From Isoetes taiwanensis (taxonomy: Eukaryota > Streptophyta > Lycopodiopsida > Isoetales > Isoetaceae): DNA of 64,000 bases. The notes beneath the pieces are model-generated. The model worked only from the letters and a program-made list of their open reading frames with translations, searched no databases and was not told the DNA's origin. This document shows positions 21,747 through 33,894 of this stretch, piece after piece. The first letter of the stretch is position 1. Each line of letters starts with the position of its first letter. The DNA is taken from the NCBI GenBank assembly GCA_021234155.1, contig JAJEKV010000035.1:3608224-3672223 (forward strand), given 5' to 3'. The translations under genes were made by a program, and so were the position numbers.

Positions 21747-22693
21747 ATATCACGAAGTGTTATGAAAACATTCCCATATATGGAAATGAAGGAATTCTAG
21801 AGATTATGAACGAAGTCACAGATATGATCTGGATATACATGATGGAAGAAAAACAGTTATTCGACATTATGATAAAAGAAAAGCATGCAAATATCATGGT
21901 CAAATGGGCTAAGAATTACGATGATAAAGAATTTGCTAATTGGAAGCACGTTTCAAGAACTGAATTTAGATATGAACCAGTGGCTCTTAACTCATTGTTA
22001 TTTACAAATGGGTAAAGAAATCTGGATACAAAAGAAGGGAATCCCCATGGGGTTTGGATGCAGCCCAGCATGGTGTAATTTGTACCTTGGTTGGTATGAA
22101 TTAAAATTCATAATGAACCTGGGATACAATGGTAGATACAAAGACATGTATAGGTTCCAGAATGCAGCAAGATACATTGATGATTTGCATGTTGTCAACA
22201 GAGGGGATATTATCCTCAATCTGAAAACAGCATATACAATATGAAATACCTGGGGATTAAGGACGAGACTACATATCTCAAAAATCAAGAGGACCAAAGC
22301 AAAATAGGAAACAAATGTGATTTCTTAAATGTAACAATTGAGGTTTTGGACCATAACAGAGGGCTGTTTAGATTGACCAGGTATGACAAAAGGAAAAAAT
22401 TACCCTTTAAGGTCAACAGGTTTATACGAGCTAATAGTTGCAGACCGTACAATCAAGCATCTAAGGTTATTATCTCACAAGTAGTGCCGTATGTATATGC
22501 ACATTCAGACAGTGACAAAGCAGCAGAAGATATAGCTAACCTCATTGATGCATTTCACAAGAATGGGTTTGGCAAAAAGGATTTAATAACAAATGTCTTG
22601 AACATCTTACAAAAGGAAAAGTTTCCTGGAATAAGATACAATATCAATGATATGATTAGAGAACTGAAACATAGGGTGCAAACAATAAGGTAA
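21747..22693 (+). pseudogene. Penelope-like reverse transcriptase, catalytic and thumb part
   Basis: The frame cut at 14742 resumes here. Motif A is ADITKCYENIP (catalytic Asp), motif B is KKGIPMGFGCSPAWCNLYL, motif C is ARYIDDLHVVN (catalytic DD), and then come FLNVTIEV and YDKRKKLPFKVNRFIRAN..ISQVVPYVYAHSD as the thumb. The YxDKR...ISQ..R/P pattern and lack of an LTR-type YVDD/RNase H order place it nearer Penelope-like RTs than LINE or LTR RTs. Frames shift by one base near 22012 and near 22240, so the copy is inactive even without the LINE. No endonuclease domain follows. The stop is at 22691-22693. Confidence 0.75.
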
Positions 22694-22703
22694 AATAGGT
22701 GAG

Positions 22704-22730
22704 GGTGGGCCTGTAGCAACAGGGCCCACC
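22704..22730 (+). terminator. Hairpin just after the RT stop codon
   Basis: GGTGGGCCTGT, the loop AGCA and ACAGGGCCCACC can form an 11-bp stem with a single bulged C, 11 bases after the RT stop. It may mark the 3' end of the unit's transcript; a role is inference. Eukaryotic genes do not use hairpin terminators, so this label only records position and shape. Confidence 0.4.
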
Positions 22731-22820
22731 GACCTTGTTGTTACAGAGTGATACTTGATGTATGTTGCACAAAAATGCAGAAGCAGGATAAGCCCACTCA
22801 ACCTACGGAAGGAGGTAGGA

Positions 22821-25800
22821 TTTTTTTATTAAAAACACAAAGTCACATTGGATGCAAGAAGATATACAAGATTATGGTCTAACTTAATAGGCTAGGCTAA
22901 GTGATGGTTTAAGACCATGAAGATTCCAGGCGCTAAGTCTGGTGAAATATTGATCTGTTAGATTGGTGTATCCTAATGGCCTATAAGGACATGAAGAGCA
23001 TAATGTGACCATATTTGGCGCATAATAGAATACAATGGTGGTTATGGAACCATTGAATTATAGTAAATCTGGAAAAAAAAGAAAAATGTTATTGGTTTAG
23101 GGTTTTCTCCCAACGAGCGTATCAGGCAGTCCGGAGATGGCAGCCGAGCTGGATGTGGAAAGGTAATGAATACATGGCATAAGGCCGGTATAAGCACATG
23201 GACTACTGGGAGCAGCGTGCACCTAAGATTAGAATGTAAATTGGATCCAGGGAACTGACGGTAGCAAGGACTACCAGTATAAGATTACTGGCCCGACAAT
23301 AGGAGAATTATGAGGGATTGCTGGTGAAGTGTTTTGCATGCAAAAGACCCATGCTCCTGTAAGCGCATGGGTAGAAAGAAAGGTGATCTAAACATGTCCA
23401 CAAGGAAGAGGATAGCAGAAGAAAAGAGCTTGATGCGTGGTAGTAAGAAAGTTTTCCAGTTTCACAAAGCAATGGTGAACGAGGCAATGAAAAATTGCAC
23501 GGGAAATACTGAGAAGAAGGAAGCAGATTCTAGACCTAAGGATGGGAATGAGAGCAAGGCAAAAATTCCTGAGAGCAACACCATTGAATGCAGTGGAAAC
23601 AAGACTGCAGATGATGTGCAAAATGAAGATCCCTACAAAGCAAGTGGATCTATGGAGATTGCAGCCAACAAGGAGGCATTGCATCAGCCTCAACAAGATC
23701 TGGAGACTACCAACAAGGAGCATGAGCACAAACAAGACAATCAGGTGAATTCTAATTGGAAAATTCTTCTTAGTAGATTCAAATTGATTTTATGAAAAGT
23801 AGATGCTAAATATGCAGATCTGTACATAATAATTGTGATTCTTCTCATTGTATCCATATATGTAAGTGGATCTAGTCTTTAAATGATTTTGTTCATGACT
23901 ATACATCTGGCAGCTAGTATAGACATACATAAATTTAAACTGCTATAATAATAACATGGCTCTGCCTATTTTAATGTTGTTAGGCAGGAAGGTCTTTCAG
24001 ATATCCAGGCATTGCAGTGTTGCAAGGGTATATTAAATCTAGTGTTCTATTAATTTGAGCTTGGCACTAGATTTGTGGATATAGACTTATCTGCTAACAA
24101 AGATATTATAAGCCACAATGAATGTCAAAATCATAAGCTTAACTAGGATTAATTATCTAATGGAGAATGTCTATCATAGCTGTGCTTATAACTTTGGTAG
24201 TAATATTGCATATTGTAGAAGACTAGTGCTACTTGAAGATACTTAAAGGTAAATAGAAATATAATCACCTAAAGCCCAACCCTATTCGATTCAGGGCATT
24301 TGTATTAAAAAGGGATTGGAGCTGAAATAAATAGAAGAATCGTCCATCTAACTGGGTAAGCCTAAGGGTAGATTTAGCAAATGAGAGCGGATGGCTCCTG
24401 CTGTAGCAATTTCTTGAAGTGGGCAGAATGGGTATAGCTAAGATCTGAAGGTTTGAAGCTGGTTTAAAATTTCTATTAAAGACTAATAGGTTGCATGGCA
24501 ATGATTGTAAATATGGTCACTGTTTTAGAAGCATCAGCTCTAAAAACGAATTTGTTAAAGAGCCTGTTAGTCTACACAAGGTAGTCACATGAATATAACT
24601 AAGAATGTAGATCTTATTGACCCAGGCAGATCCTAATGACCTTTGTGATAGTATTGCATGGCAGTGTGCTGGGCCTGCAGTCTTAAATGATTAAATGTCT
24701 GCATAGATTTTTGGCTTCTCACTTTATATATACACTAAGAGCTAGATGTAGAGCTAGTATATGGATAGTCATGTGATTATGAGACTGTTGGACACTAAAA
24801 CACAGTGGTATAGGCTTATGTATATGCTAATGGTTTTGCATGACCATGAGCAAAGACGTAGCTGTCAACATGATAAGTCTTAGAAATCTGTGCACTACTG
24901 GAAACATAATATTAAGCTGGGCTAGACGGACAGATCTGGGAAAATATTGCAGCGCAACTCTGTTTTAAGCTCCAGAAGTAGTAGCAAATATGCTTAAAGC
25001 TGTGAAACAAGCGTTGTCAATGTTATAGTATTTAATATGGCACTCGTATTAGATATAGATAGTTTGCATGGATATTTTGCATGTAGAGTGGTATGAACTT
25101 TGTAACTAGGCTGAAGGTTTCATAAAGACGAAAATTGCTTTTGCACTCAAGGTCACTCATATCATGCATGTTGCTATTGCTTAGTTACTTCAGGATTCAA
25201 CATCTAGGGCTCTTAAGCCAGATTCGTTTGAAGTTAAATCTAACAATAAGTTCACTGCTGTAAAACTCTAGATGTACTGTAGTAGTAGATGTAACACCAG
25301 AGTCTTCATCAGGCCATATTAAATGAAGTAGAGATCCACATGGACAGAAGCTGAACAGGTTATTTGTACTCACATGAACATTGAAGGCAATGATCTTAGG
25401 AGTATTTGGTATTTGCATTGGTATACTCCATTAGATTATATCTGGTTTTTCACTTTCTAATGGTGTTGTTTTGGATTCTGTTTGCTATTTTGATTGTTTA
25501 CATAGCAGTGTGAAGGGGGATGACCCCAAAAGATCCCATGACACCTGCTACCATGTACAAGGCAACCATTTCTAATGCTTGTTTTTTGTAATGTTGGTGC
25601 AGGTAACAGGATCTTTTGCTCATTGTTATGTATTCTTTAAAAAGTGGAAACTGGATATGGATAAGGACCACGGATTCATATTAGAAGACTGGAAATAAAG
25701 CGAGAAATATACTTGTGGAGCTACCATGAACTGTTCATTCTTCATGGGTTTGATTTTAAATAGTTTTAAACAGTGAATATTATTGTAGTAAATAGATGCA

Positions 25801-26040
25801 CTTATATACACAAATGTTATAATTTGGGAAGTAATAAGGAAATTTGCATTTGGTTTAACACTTAGCATTGGATATATGTAATATTTTTTCTTAGCCTATG
25901 AATGTTGAAGAAAGTAATATAGTCTGGGCCTACGGTTAGTACACCTGACTAAATGTAGGGCTGCTTATTGTATCGAGTTATTTCCTTGCAAAGGTATAAC
26001 AAGATAAAAGTCTGGAGACAGATTTCAAAGGTTTTTTTTT
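22821..26040 (+). repeat. Right copy of the 3.2-kb direct repeat
   Basis: It starts 128 bases after the RT stop and repeats 8597-11798 with a few percent or less difference. Small indels include an extra 17-18 bases (AAAAGTCTGGAGACAGAT) near its end and the loss of about 9 bases near 25085. It stops inside a T tract, after which the left copy's sequence is not continued, so the second unit is truncated within intron 2. Confidence 0.85.
23137..23744 (+). pseudogene. Second copy of RT exons 1-2
   Basis: The offset to the first copy is exactly 14,224 bases. ATG, both donors and the exon 2 acceptor are all kept (exon 1 23137-23162, exon 2 23330-23744). Substitutions include G to R and K to E changes in the exon 2 tail. 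With no exon 3 downstream it can only encode the basic N-terminal region, unless it is spliced to something outside the unit. Confidence 0.5.
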
Positions 26041-26192
26041 TTTTTTTTTTTTTTTTAGCACGCCAGCCTAACCAAGCGTGCAACCCTCCTTGCAATTCTA
26101 GGCTATCCACGTAGCAGTTCCAAATCAGCAAAGTATGAGATGGCATGTCCTGCACCTTTAGATGCTCTTTAGATGCTCTATTTTACAAATCA
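26041..26192 (-). mobile_element. Possible short retroposon with 26-base A tail
   Basis: A T run to 26056 followed on plus by AGCACGCCAGCCTAACCAAGCGTGC reads on minus as a short sequence ending in poly(A). This resembles a SINE or truncated LINE end. No flanking duplication was found, and no pol III boxes were recognised, so this is tentative. Confidence 0.3.
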
Positions 26193-28427
26193 ATGGCCGA
26201 GGAAATTAGAAAATTGGCTAAAAAATGGAAGGGAGATGGAGAAGGTCGCGAAATAACTCTTTCCTTCCGTCGAGCCTTTATTTTTTATGCTTTCGCTCGT
26301 CCAATTGCTTCTTTCGCTCAATCCGCAAGTTATATACTGTATCGATAAAATCTTTCTTTACGTTGAGGTGATTTCTTGTTTCACCTTTTTAATTCTGTGT
26401 TGGATAGGAAGGCTTCATCGTTGCTTCTAATTCCAAAAACGAGATCGTGCATTCCCATTTGTACCGAGATCGTGCATTACGTTTGCCAGTTTGTAATTGT
26501 TGTAATTGTAAAGCTATCTACATTAAAAATCATAGCCCTGTCCATAGATTCAGATGCAACGACGTATTTTCATCTGCCCTTTAGTGATTGATGGCTCTCG
26601 CCCTTTAGGGTTGAATGAAGAAAAGAAAGGTCTGCCTTAAATTTCTCTCTGGTATTGTTTGCATACAACCCAAGCATATTTTATAGGTGTTGCCGTATTG
26701 TTGTAATTGTAAAGCTATCTACATTAAAAATCCTAGCCCTGTCCAATGATTCAGAAGCAATGAAATATGCCGGCAAGGGAAGAATCCCACTTCACTGTAA
26801 ATTTTAGTGCAGCATCCACGCCCATAAGAAGAGGTATATGAGCTCAATAAGGAGTTTGTTCACCGTCGTTTTAAGCATCACATTGAATATCTTGGAACCT
26901 TGGGAGTTTTTTGGTGTTCATTTGATCTAGTGCCTTTTATTTTTTTTCCTTAATGCCTCATCTTTGCCTGTCTTCTTCATATTATGCAGGCTTCTTAGTA
27001 GTTGAAATGTGGTGATTCTTTTCTTAGCATCCACGCCCATAAAAAGAGGTATATGAGCTCAATAAGGAGTTTGTTCACCGTTAATTTGGTGCGTTTCCTG
27101 CAGCATCTGCCCGTTTTAAGCATTACATTGAATATCTTGGAACCTTAGGAGTTTTTTGGTGTTCATTTGATCTGGTGCCTTTTATTTTTGTTCTTTAACG
27201 CCTCATCTTTGTCTGTCTTCTTCATATTATGCAGGCTTCTTGTAGTTGAAACGTGGTGATTCTTTTCTTCAAGAACAAGCTCTCGTGTATAAACTGCACT
27301 CTTGCCTTGTAACAGGTATCCACTTTGCTCTTTGCATACTGGTTTTTTACGACTTTAATTTTATTGTACAGATGCCAAGCAATTTTTCAGGCAGAAATGA
27401 TAACGTTTGATATTTAGAGATGTGCTTGAAATGGACATTTCAGAAAAGGTTTACCTTATTGAAGTAAAAAATAATTGTCCCAGTTAATTTTCTAATTGTG
27501 AAGGTAGAAAAAAAGCCATAGATGTACTGGAATGTAGACTTGTACTACCTCATCTGATCGTAGGGAACATAAAATGCTAATGTGCAATAGTTGCTCATAT
27601 TGATAACATAGTTTGCTTCTGGTCAGTTTTCTTAGCTCTTTACTTGATCTCTTCAACTTTCTGGCTTCGGGGCAAGCGCGGGCTTCAATCTGTATCTTCA
27701 CCCCTGATCAACTCTTGTGAAGCTCCTAATGGATGCACTGCCTGATGTAGCTTCAGAGATCCTTTTCCTTAGCCAGGTAGAACACAAGTCTACATCTTGG
27801 TTTATACCTTTTCCTTTCCTCGATTTCTTTTGTTGCTCAAGTTCTAGAATATTTTGATGTAGCTGCTTTGAATAGCCTTTTATCTTGACCACGAGGCAGC
27901 TGGGCTATTCATTTCCCACTCATCTTCCTGACACTCCATGTAAAAGTATTGTCACTTTTTTTCACAAATTTTGCTATTTTTTATGCAGATTGATACTGCT
28001 CTATGGATTGAGTAGGTATTTGTATCTCACATGGGCATGAACGGCCTGGCATTTCCAACTGTGGCATGAATTTTTAGAAGCCAATTTCAGTCTCTCGAAC
28101 CATATGTCCATACTCATCAATATGAAATGGGGCTCTTGGGTTGACTTCGGAATGGCAATCTGCCCTGCTACACAAGTTGCAAAAAACAGTTTGAAGGCAA
28201 GGATGCTACTTCATCATCTGCAATGACTGTTGAGATTCCGCTGCAATTTCCTTTCCATCCTCTTTCTAAGATAAGAAACAGCAAGGATTGGCCTTCCACA
28301 GGAAAATAGTGGACCTAAGATTGAGTTTTTGCTAAGATCGTCACCAATTTATGCAGATATAGTGTCGAACTACAATAACAATCCAAGGTATAATATGCGC
28401 CTTATGTCAAACAAGGCCTTAATGTCA
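26193..28427. other. AT-rich intergenic DNA with internal duplications
   Basis: No convincing gene. A 51-codon frame at 26193 (MAEEIRKLAKKW) has no recognised homology. A ~60-base segment (TTGTTGTAATTGTAAAGCTATC...) occurs at about 26497 and again at 26699. A ~220-base block is duplicated in tandem at 26811-27270 (listed separately). Several T/C-rich stretches and CAG/GT sites suggest a possible old spliced gene, but nothing can be assigned. Confidence 0.5.
26811..27270 (+). repeat. Tandem duplication of a ~220-bp block
   Basis: Both copies start at GCATCCACGCCCATAA and run to GTGGTGATTCTTTTCTT (26811-27027 and 27028-27270). They differ by a few substitutions and an insert of about 33 bases (TTAATTTGGTGCGTTTCC...) in the second copy. 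Confidence 0.85.
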
Positions 28428-28811
28428 TAGCGATGAATAAGGAATCCAGCTGGCAAAAAATCAGAATTTATTTTCGTACAATGCATTAATTACGAATTTA
28501 TGAATGTCTTGCCACTTCAAAAGCGCCCCCCGACTTCTACTTGCCACATCGGGAGGAAGACAGACCCAAACTCCGTTCCGTCAGTTCCCCTTGCTCCGCG
28601 TTCTCGGCCACAGCTTCTCGGCCAGGTCCCAAGTGCAACAGACCAAGACTCGGCCCCCAAAACGCAAACCCTTCTAGAACCTGGCAACCCACAGGGTTTA
28701 CGTTTCGGAGGTCCTCTCCTTGTCAGATTCGGCCGGGACCTTGCGCCGTGACTTGACGTGGAGTGGGGGTGTTGACGCCCTGGGGACCAATTTCCGTGGC
28801 CAGAAGACCAC
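28428..28811 (-). repeat. Orphan inverted fragment of the 1.1-kb satellite
   Basis: Its reverse complement matches the end of the array unit at 58326-64000: CAAGACATTCATAAATTCG, GTAATTAATGCATTGTACG and the GGCAAGTAGAAGTCGGGG block. An internal deletion then joins AACACCCCCACTCCACG directly to CCACGGAA and TTGGTCCCCAG. It ends within a few bases of the CACTA terminus. Confidence 0.85.
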
Positions 28812-28835
28812 TCATGTTCACCCAATTAAGAAATG

Positions 28836-29260
28836 AGTTTTTTGACGTCGCGTATACGTCGCATGCGACGTATATACGTCGCATGCGACGTATTTTGTTA
28901 TAGCGATGTCATTTACATTATTTTTTATTTTAGTTGTGACGTGTTTGATACTGGGGCATGTTTGAGCCTAGAGGCAATGCTTGAGCCTAATAGGCTTGTT
29001 TGAACCTAGGTGGCATGTTCGACCCTAAGGGAAATGCAACGCCTACACGTGGTATTTTGTTATTGCGACGTCATATACAATATATTTTATTTTAGTATGT
29101 GACCTGTTTGATCCCAGGTCGCATGTTTGAGTCACACGTCATGTTTGAACCTAGTTGACATATTTGATGTAAGTGGCATATTTTAGCCACGTGTAATGTG
29201 AGCCTAGGTGGCAATATGTCATTGTGACGTCATGTGTTGTATTTTTTTCTCTAGTTTATG
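28836..29260. repeat. Left subterminal repeats of the CACTA element
   Basis: CGTCGCATGCGACGTA occurs twice in succession at 28850-28895. A second repeat family follows with the core TTTGAGCCTAGGTGGCAT, about eight degenerate copies, and GCGACGTCAT or GTGACGTCAT at 29068 and 29224. Subterminal repeats of this kind are binding sites for CACTA-encoded TNPA/TNPD-type proteins. Confidence 0.7.
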
Positions 29261-31638
29261 TGGCATATATTTGATCTTCCATTGGAGCCTAGGTGTGTGG
29301 CTTATTTGAGCCCATGTTCCACCCATTCTTTCCTCCGATATAATATGTAGCATAATAACAGGGGGTTTTCTTTGTGTTTTTGTACGTTTTTCACAAAGGT
29401 TTTCCTAAGATTTCATGGCGTATTCGAATGGACGTACTAATGCGTACATCTAGAGTGCATCATTTCTTAGTCGTTGATTTAGGTTTTTTTTTTCAATGGT
29501 TCAACATCCAAGGGCTCACAACAAGAGCCCTCTTTTTATTTTAGGGCTGAACATGCAAGCCTCGTGGATAGCATTTTAGGGCACGAAACTTCAAATCTGC
29601 AACAACAAGCTGTGAACCATTTAAAGAGAGAAGCTTCTTCATAAAAAATGGTGGCAGATTTTATAACAGGGCGTGGTTTTGTGGGTCGGATTCAAGCAGG
29701 TCTCATAGAGCCTGATGGTGGGAAGCTTCTAAGCAAACTACTCTTATATTCCAATCAGGTCAGGCTTCTGGGCGTATTCTTCTTTTACAAATCCAACTAT
29801 GGCCAAAACCTTCTCTTCGCCTTAAAGGCTAACTTTTGCACAACCCGGAGATGTCGGGCAGAATGAGGTTCCAACACCACCTGAATCCAATATTTTTGTG
29901 CCCCCTCCGCCTCCTCGTCGTCCCACACCATCTGTGCCAGAATATTCAAGACGTATGAATATGCAAAGGCGTTTCCTGTGCGTGTTAAGTCCGCCTGCGA
30001 AGATCGGCAGTCTGCACTTACTATTCGGATTATGATGGGCTTGAGCAAACACCAACGAGCACCAAGGTTTTTCTTGTGGTTAATTTAGGGCTTTTCTTCT
30101 TTTTCGGGGATTGAAATGCTCAAGATAGGAGCCGTTGTATTCCGTGTTTTGCGGTGTTCAAATTACGGATGAATTGGATCCCTTTTTCCCGTACTCATTG
30201 GAGGCAAATGAGGATGATTTCCAAAGCCTTAAAGTAGAGCAATGCATTCTCGCCGATTTTTTCAACATTTCCGCACAAATTTATCGAATTGCCGGAATAT
30301 TGTATTAGATCCGAAGCAATGATGCACCTAGGTCGGTTCATTCTTGAGTAATCTGCTTTGCAATTTTGTTATAAAGATGTGCATATCTTGGATGTGCATA
30401 AAGCGTATTTTAAGTTATTCTATTTTTACCAGAATGTGAAACTATCCGCGGCAAAAGAGGGACAGCCTAAATATTGAGAAAAATGAGGTTTTTAAGCAGC
30501 TTCAACAACAGACTATTAAGCTCACTTCATTGGAACAAGAAGTAAGAGCAAGTTCTCTTGGTTAGTAAGCCACTTGTGCCTTGTGTGTTCTGATTTTTAT
30601 ATTGGTTTCTCCGTGTTCGTGATAAAAGTGAGAGAATCAGAGCATATCTAAGCAAAATTGAGTCCAAACATCTCAACGGTATTTTGTTAAAAAATATAAT
30701 GGAATAAAATGCACCGGAAATCCCGAGGGTTATGGTTTTGTTGAATTTTTAACCCATTCAGACTTATATATCTAGCATTATTAACCCATTCAAACTTATA
30801 ATGGAATGCCAATGCCAAATTGTCAACAACTTTTTGGGTTGAACTGGGCATCTTTTGGCATAGAGGACAGGCGTGGTGATTCCTACTGATTCAATCTTTA
30901 GGCCCCGTAGCAGCCAACTCCTGTGCCAATCCTATTGGCAAGTTCCATGCAGCAAAATGGAGTACCATTAGGATGGTGTCTTGCTGATGCAGACGATGTA
31001 GCCACATTTTTTTCTCAAGTACCATAGAATGATGAGTGGTTGTATACAAGTTAGAATCAAATTGTTGATCTCATCATGCTATTTTTGTTCTGCAGAGAAC
31101 TGTGATTCATGCACTTGTGTCTCCAAGGAGCTTCCATCTCTCACTCCCATCAATGTCCCACCTCACAAAAGGGATCTATGATGCTTGAACAAAGGCTTAA
31201 CTTGAAACTGCCATTTTGGAAACATTTATAAGATAGCATTTGCACCATAAAGCTGCCAGATGAATTATATCATATCTTGTTTTAATGCTAGATATTGGAT
31301 GCCAATGCCGGTTAGGATTGATATCTCTTTTGTATTGATGCTCCCTCTTTGTGGCAAAACAGGCTTGCATTGACACCAGCACATGTTACCATATGCAATA
31401 GCATATGCTTGACAATGTGCAGTTTACAATAGTTTACATGGTTCTTGTATTGCAATATTGAGATTACAGATAATGAATATAATGACTACATAAAATGTAC
31501 TCAATAGTTGTTTGCAATGGAAATAATTTGTTTGTCTTGATGTTATTATGCTTTTTAGTAATTAATATTTAGGCCCATAAAATTTACTTATGTTTGCTTT
31601 AGTTAGGGCCCGAAGGGCCCAAAATTTTTTTTAATATA
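29261..31638. other. Interior of the CACTA element without recognisable genes
   Basis: No transposase domain and no long homologous frame is seen here. Short frames at 29648-30055 on both strands look like chance. The segment lies downstream of the transposase and may contain unrecognised captured DNA. Confidence 0.5.
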
Positions 31639-31639
31639 A

Positions 31640-32091
31640 CAATCAACACACAACTACCATTAACATTATTAACACAAACCATTGCATTTAACACATTTGA
31701 ATTAAAATCCCCCTTAAACCCCCTTTGGTTTGGGTGCATATTCACGCGGGGGTTACGTAGGGCAGCGAGAGCTCTAAAAATATATTTACTATACATGTAC
31801 AAAATTAACACCATTAAGTACATTCTCTCAAACCTTATAGTATTTTGCAAACCTTAATATACAGTATACAAAAACTTGTACATGCATACCCCACAAACGA
31901 GGATCGCTATGTACGGTCCAGATCTTGGAATAAAGGGCAAATATGCCCATCTGACAGCTCTCGTCGCGTGCGGAGTAACCCCCCGTGTGAATATGCACCC
32001 AAACCAAAGGGGGTTTAAGGGGGATTTTAATTCAAATGTGTTAAATGCAATGGTTTGTGTTAATAATGTTAATGGTAGTTGTGTGTTGGTT
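31640..32091. mobile_element. Fold-back element with ~117-bp inverted arms
   Basis: 31640-31756 and 31975-32091 are near-perfect inverted copies, both containing GTGCATATTCAC or its complement, the AACCCCCTTTGG block and ACACAAACCATTGCATT. The ~218-base centre is AT-rich. It is inserted in the non-coding part of the CACTA element. The RNA from either strand would form a long hairpin. Confidence 0.8.
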
Positions 32092-32260
32092 TGTGTATAC
32101 CAAAAGGCGGGGAGGGGAAGAAAAAAAAAGAATTGAATTGAATGGGTTTTATTGCACACAAGACCAAGACCAATAGACATAGCCTATCAGAAGGATTGCA
32201 CTGAGGATGTGCATAATATTAGGCATATAGAATTTAATGATCGTCTCCTCTAGGTGCTAA

Positions 32261-32937
32261 CTAGGAGTCGTCATTGTTAGCATTGCCAACATTTGTATCA
32301 AAATGGCTGAAGTACATCTGTATTTCGTGGAATTGCTCTGGTGTAAGATGCCGCATGACAGCTGGTGGTCCAACCTCTTGATGCTCGTTTTCCGGTGAGT
32401 TTGAATGCCTTGATCTGCCAGAGGGCTCTTCAGACGTCATTGACTCCTCCAGCACAACACCTTGGAATAATGGGCATCCCCTCGGTGTAGTTTGTATGAT
32501 AAACCACCATGTTGGGTCTTGTCGATCGGTAAAGAAAAAAATCTGGTCAAAGAAGCTGGACGTGAGATTAATATTGATGGCCTAAATTTTGAAGTTGGAT
32601 ATGTATATGTGTGTACCTGTTCACAGTTGTCTGGAAGGACAAGCGTCTCACTACCAGGGTACAGTTTGCTAGAGTTGACAACGAAAAAGCCACTTGTTCT
32701 ATCATACTTTACTGTAGGCCTGGCCCCCCTTAATTGAAGGTCAAACCAATCGACATCGAATATGAAGGTCTTGAAATTGCCACCAACATCCACCTCCATT
32801 ATAGTCTTTAACTTCTCGACCCAATCACAGGTGGCTTCCTGACGATTACGATCGGCAACACTTGATTGAAACTCCATCGTGAATGATGCCATGACTCCAC
32901 AGTCACAAGTCTTCCTGTGTATGTCAAGAGAACTCAC
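32261..32937 (-). pseudogene. CACTA DUF4216-type segment and C-terminal tail
   Basis: The frame at 32437-32937 has CDCGVMASFTMEF, then GNFKTFIFDVDWFDLQ, and FFVVNSSKLYPGSETLVLPDNCEQV. This is the DUF4216 pattern (V-F-C-DW-D...VN-L...PF-L--Q) that follows DUF4218 in plant TNP2-type proteins. The tail continues in another frame to 32261 with an acidic, polar sequence (TSEEPSGRSRHSNSPENEH). The function of DUF4216 is unknown. Confidence 0.75.
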
Positions 32938-33748
32938 ACGATAGTGGGTCCCATGCCACCATATCGAGGAGTAAGATATATACTGTCAAAAGCACCATTA
33001 ATGTCAATAGATACAATAACATCAAAAGAAAATACTCGATTTCGACATCAACATAATTTGTTGCAACTACCTTTTTCATGACACCTTGTGCGTATGCCCA
33101 TTCCGTAGCTGTAATATACTCCCCCTTGTAATATGCATCGGTCATAGCCTGTAGTATCCATTGTCTTTCCATCTTGTCCGGCAAGGGTTCATATCCATCA
33201 GGGTACGGGGCTCGTCTATTATGTCGTCTCCATTCATGCCTCTTCTCTTCCATTTCTTCCTTTGCGTTCTCATAACGAGCAATCCATTTTGCCATTGGTG
33301 CCGAATTGTAAAGAAGAAATTGATTAACCTTATTGATAATATCAGGCGGAAATGACTTCTGCATACCATTGCCTTCTGCCACTACCTCCACAATCTTCTC
33401 GTCCCCTTCATCACTCCATAAGCGAGGTGCATCTGGATGTACGGCGGAAATATATTCTGTCATATAGAAAAGTGACTCTTTCGCAAGCCATCCCTCTGCC
33501 ATACTACCTTCAGGATGTGCTCTTTGACGCACCATATCCTTCAATACCTTCATAAACCTTTCCAAGAAAAACATCCATCTCGCATGTACAGTTCCCGCGA
33601 GCTCCACTTCCTCAATAAGATGTACCAAAAGATGGATTTGACTGTCAACAAAACTCGTAGAAAACTCCTTCTCCAACAAGCAACATGCCTCTGCCATTTT
33701 CACTTTCATCTCTTCAATTTCGGCTTTCGGTATAGTTTTTTTACACAT
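32924..33748 (-). pseudogene. CACTA DUF4218 domain
   Basis: A 274-codon frame. Residues ~14-100 match DUF4218: EMKVKMAEACCLLEKEF, FVDSQIHLLVHLIEEVELAG, HARWMFFLERFMKVLKDMV, then HPEGSMAEGWLAKESLFYMTEY. The family form is HL..HL..E....G.V..RWMYP.ER.M..LK..VRN...PEG.I.E.Y...E. The domain follows the TNP2 catalytic part in plant CACTA transposases. Confidence 0.9.
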
Positions 33749-33894
33749 CCACCTATGAGGTCCAAAAAAAAAAAAAATCTAGCCACAAATAAAATAGACG
33801 GGGGACCACTAAATCAACATGGGTAACAACCTTATGACCTTTGATAAGGCACTTATTGCCTCCAAGGGTCCCTTGTCTAAAACTCCCCTAAAGG

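Noticed and set aside
28811-28822. CACTC at 28810 as an alternative left CACTA end
   Set aside because: It falls within the satellite fragment, and the downstream CACCC position aligns better with the right terminus.
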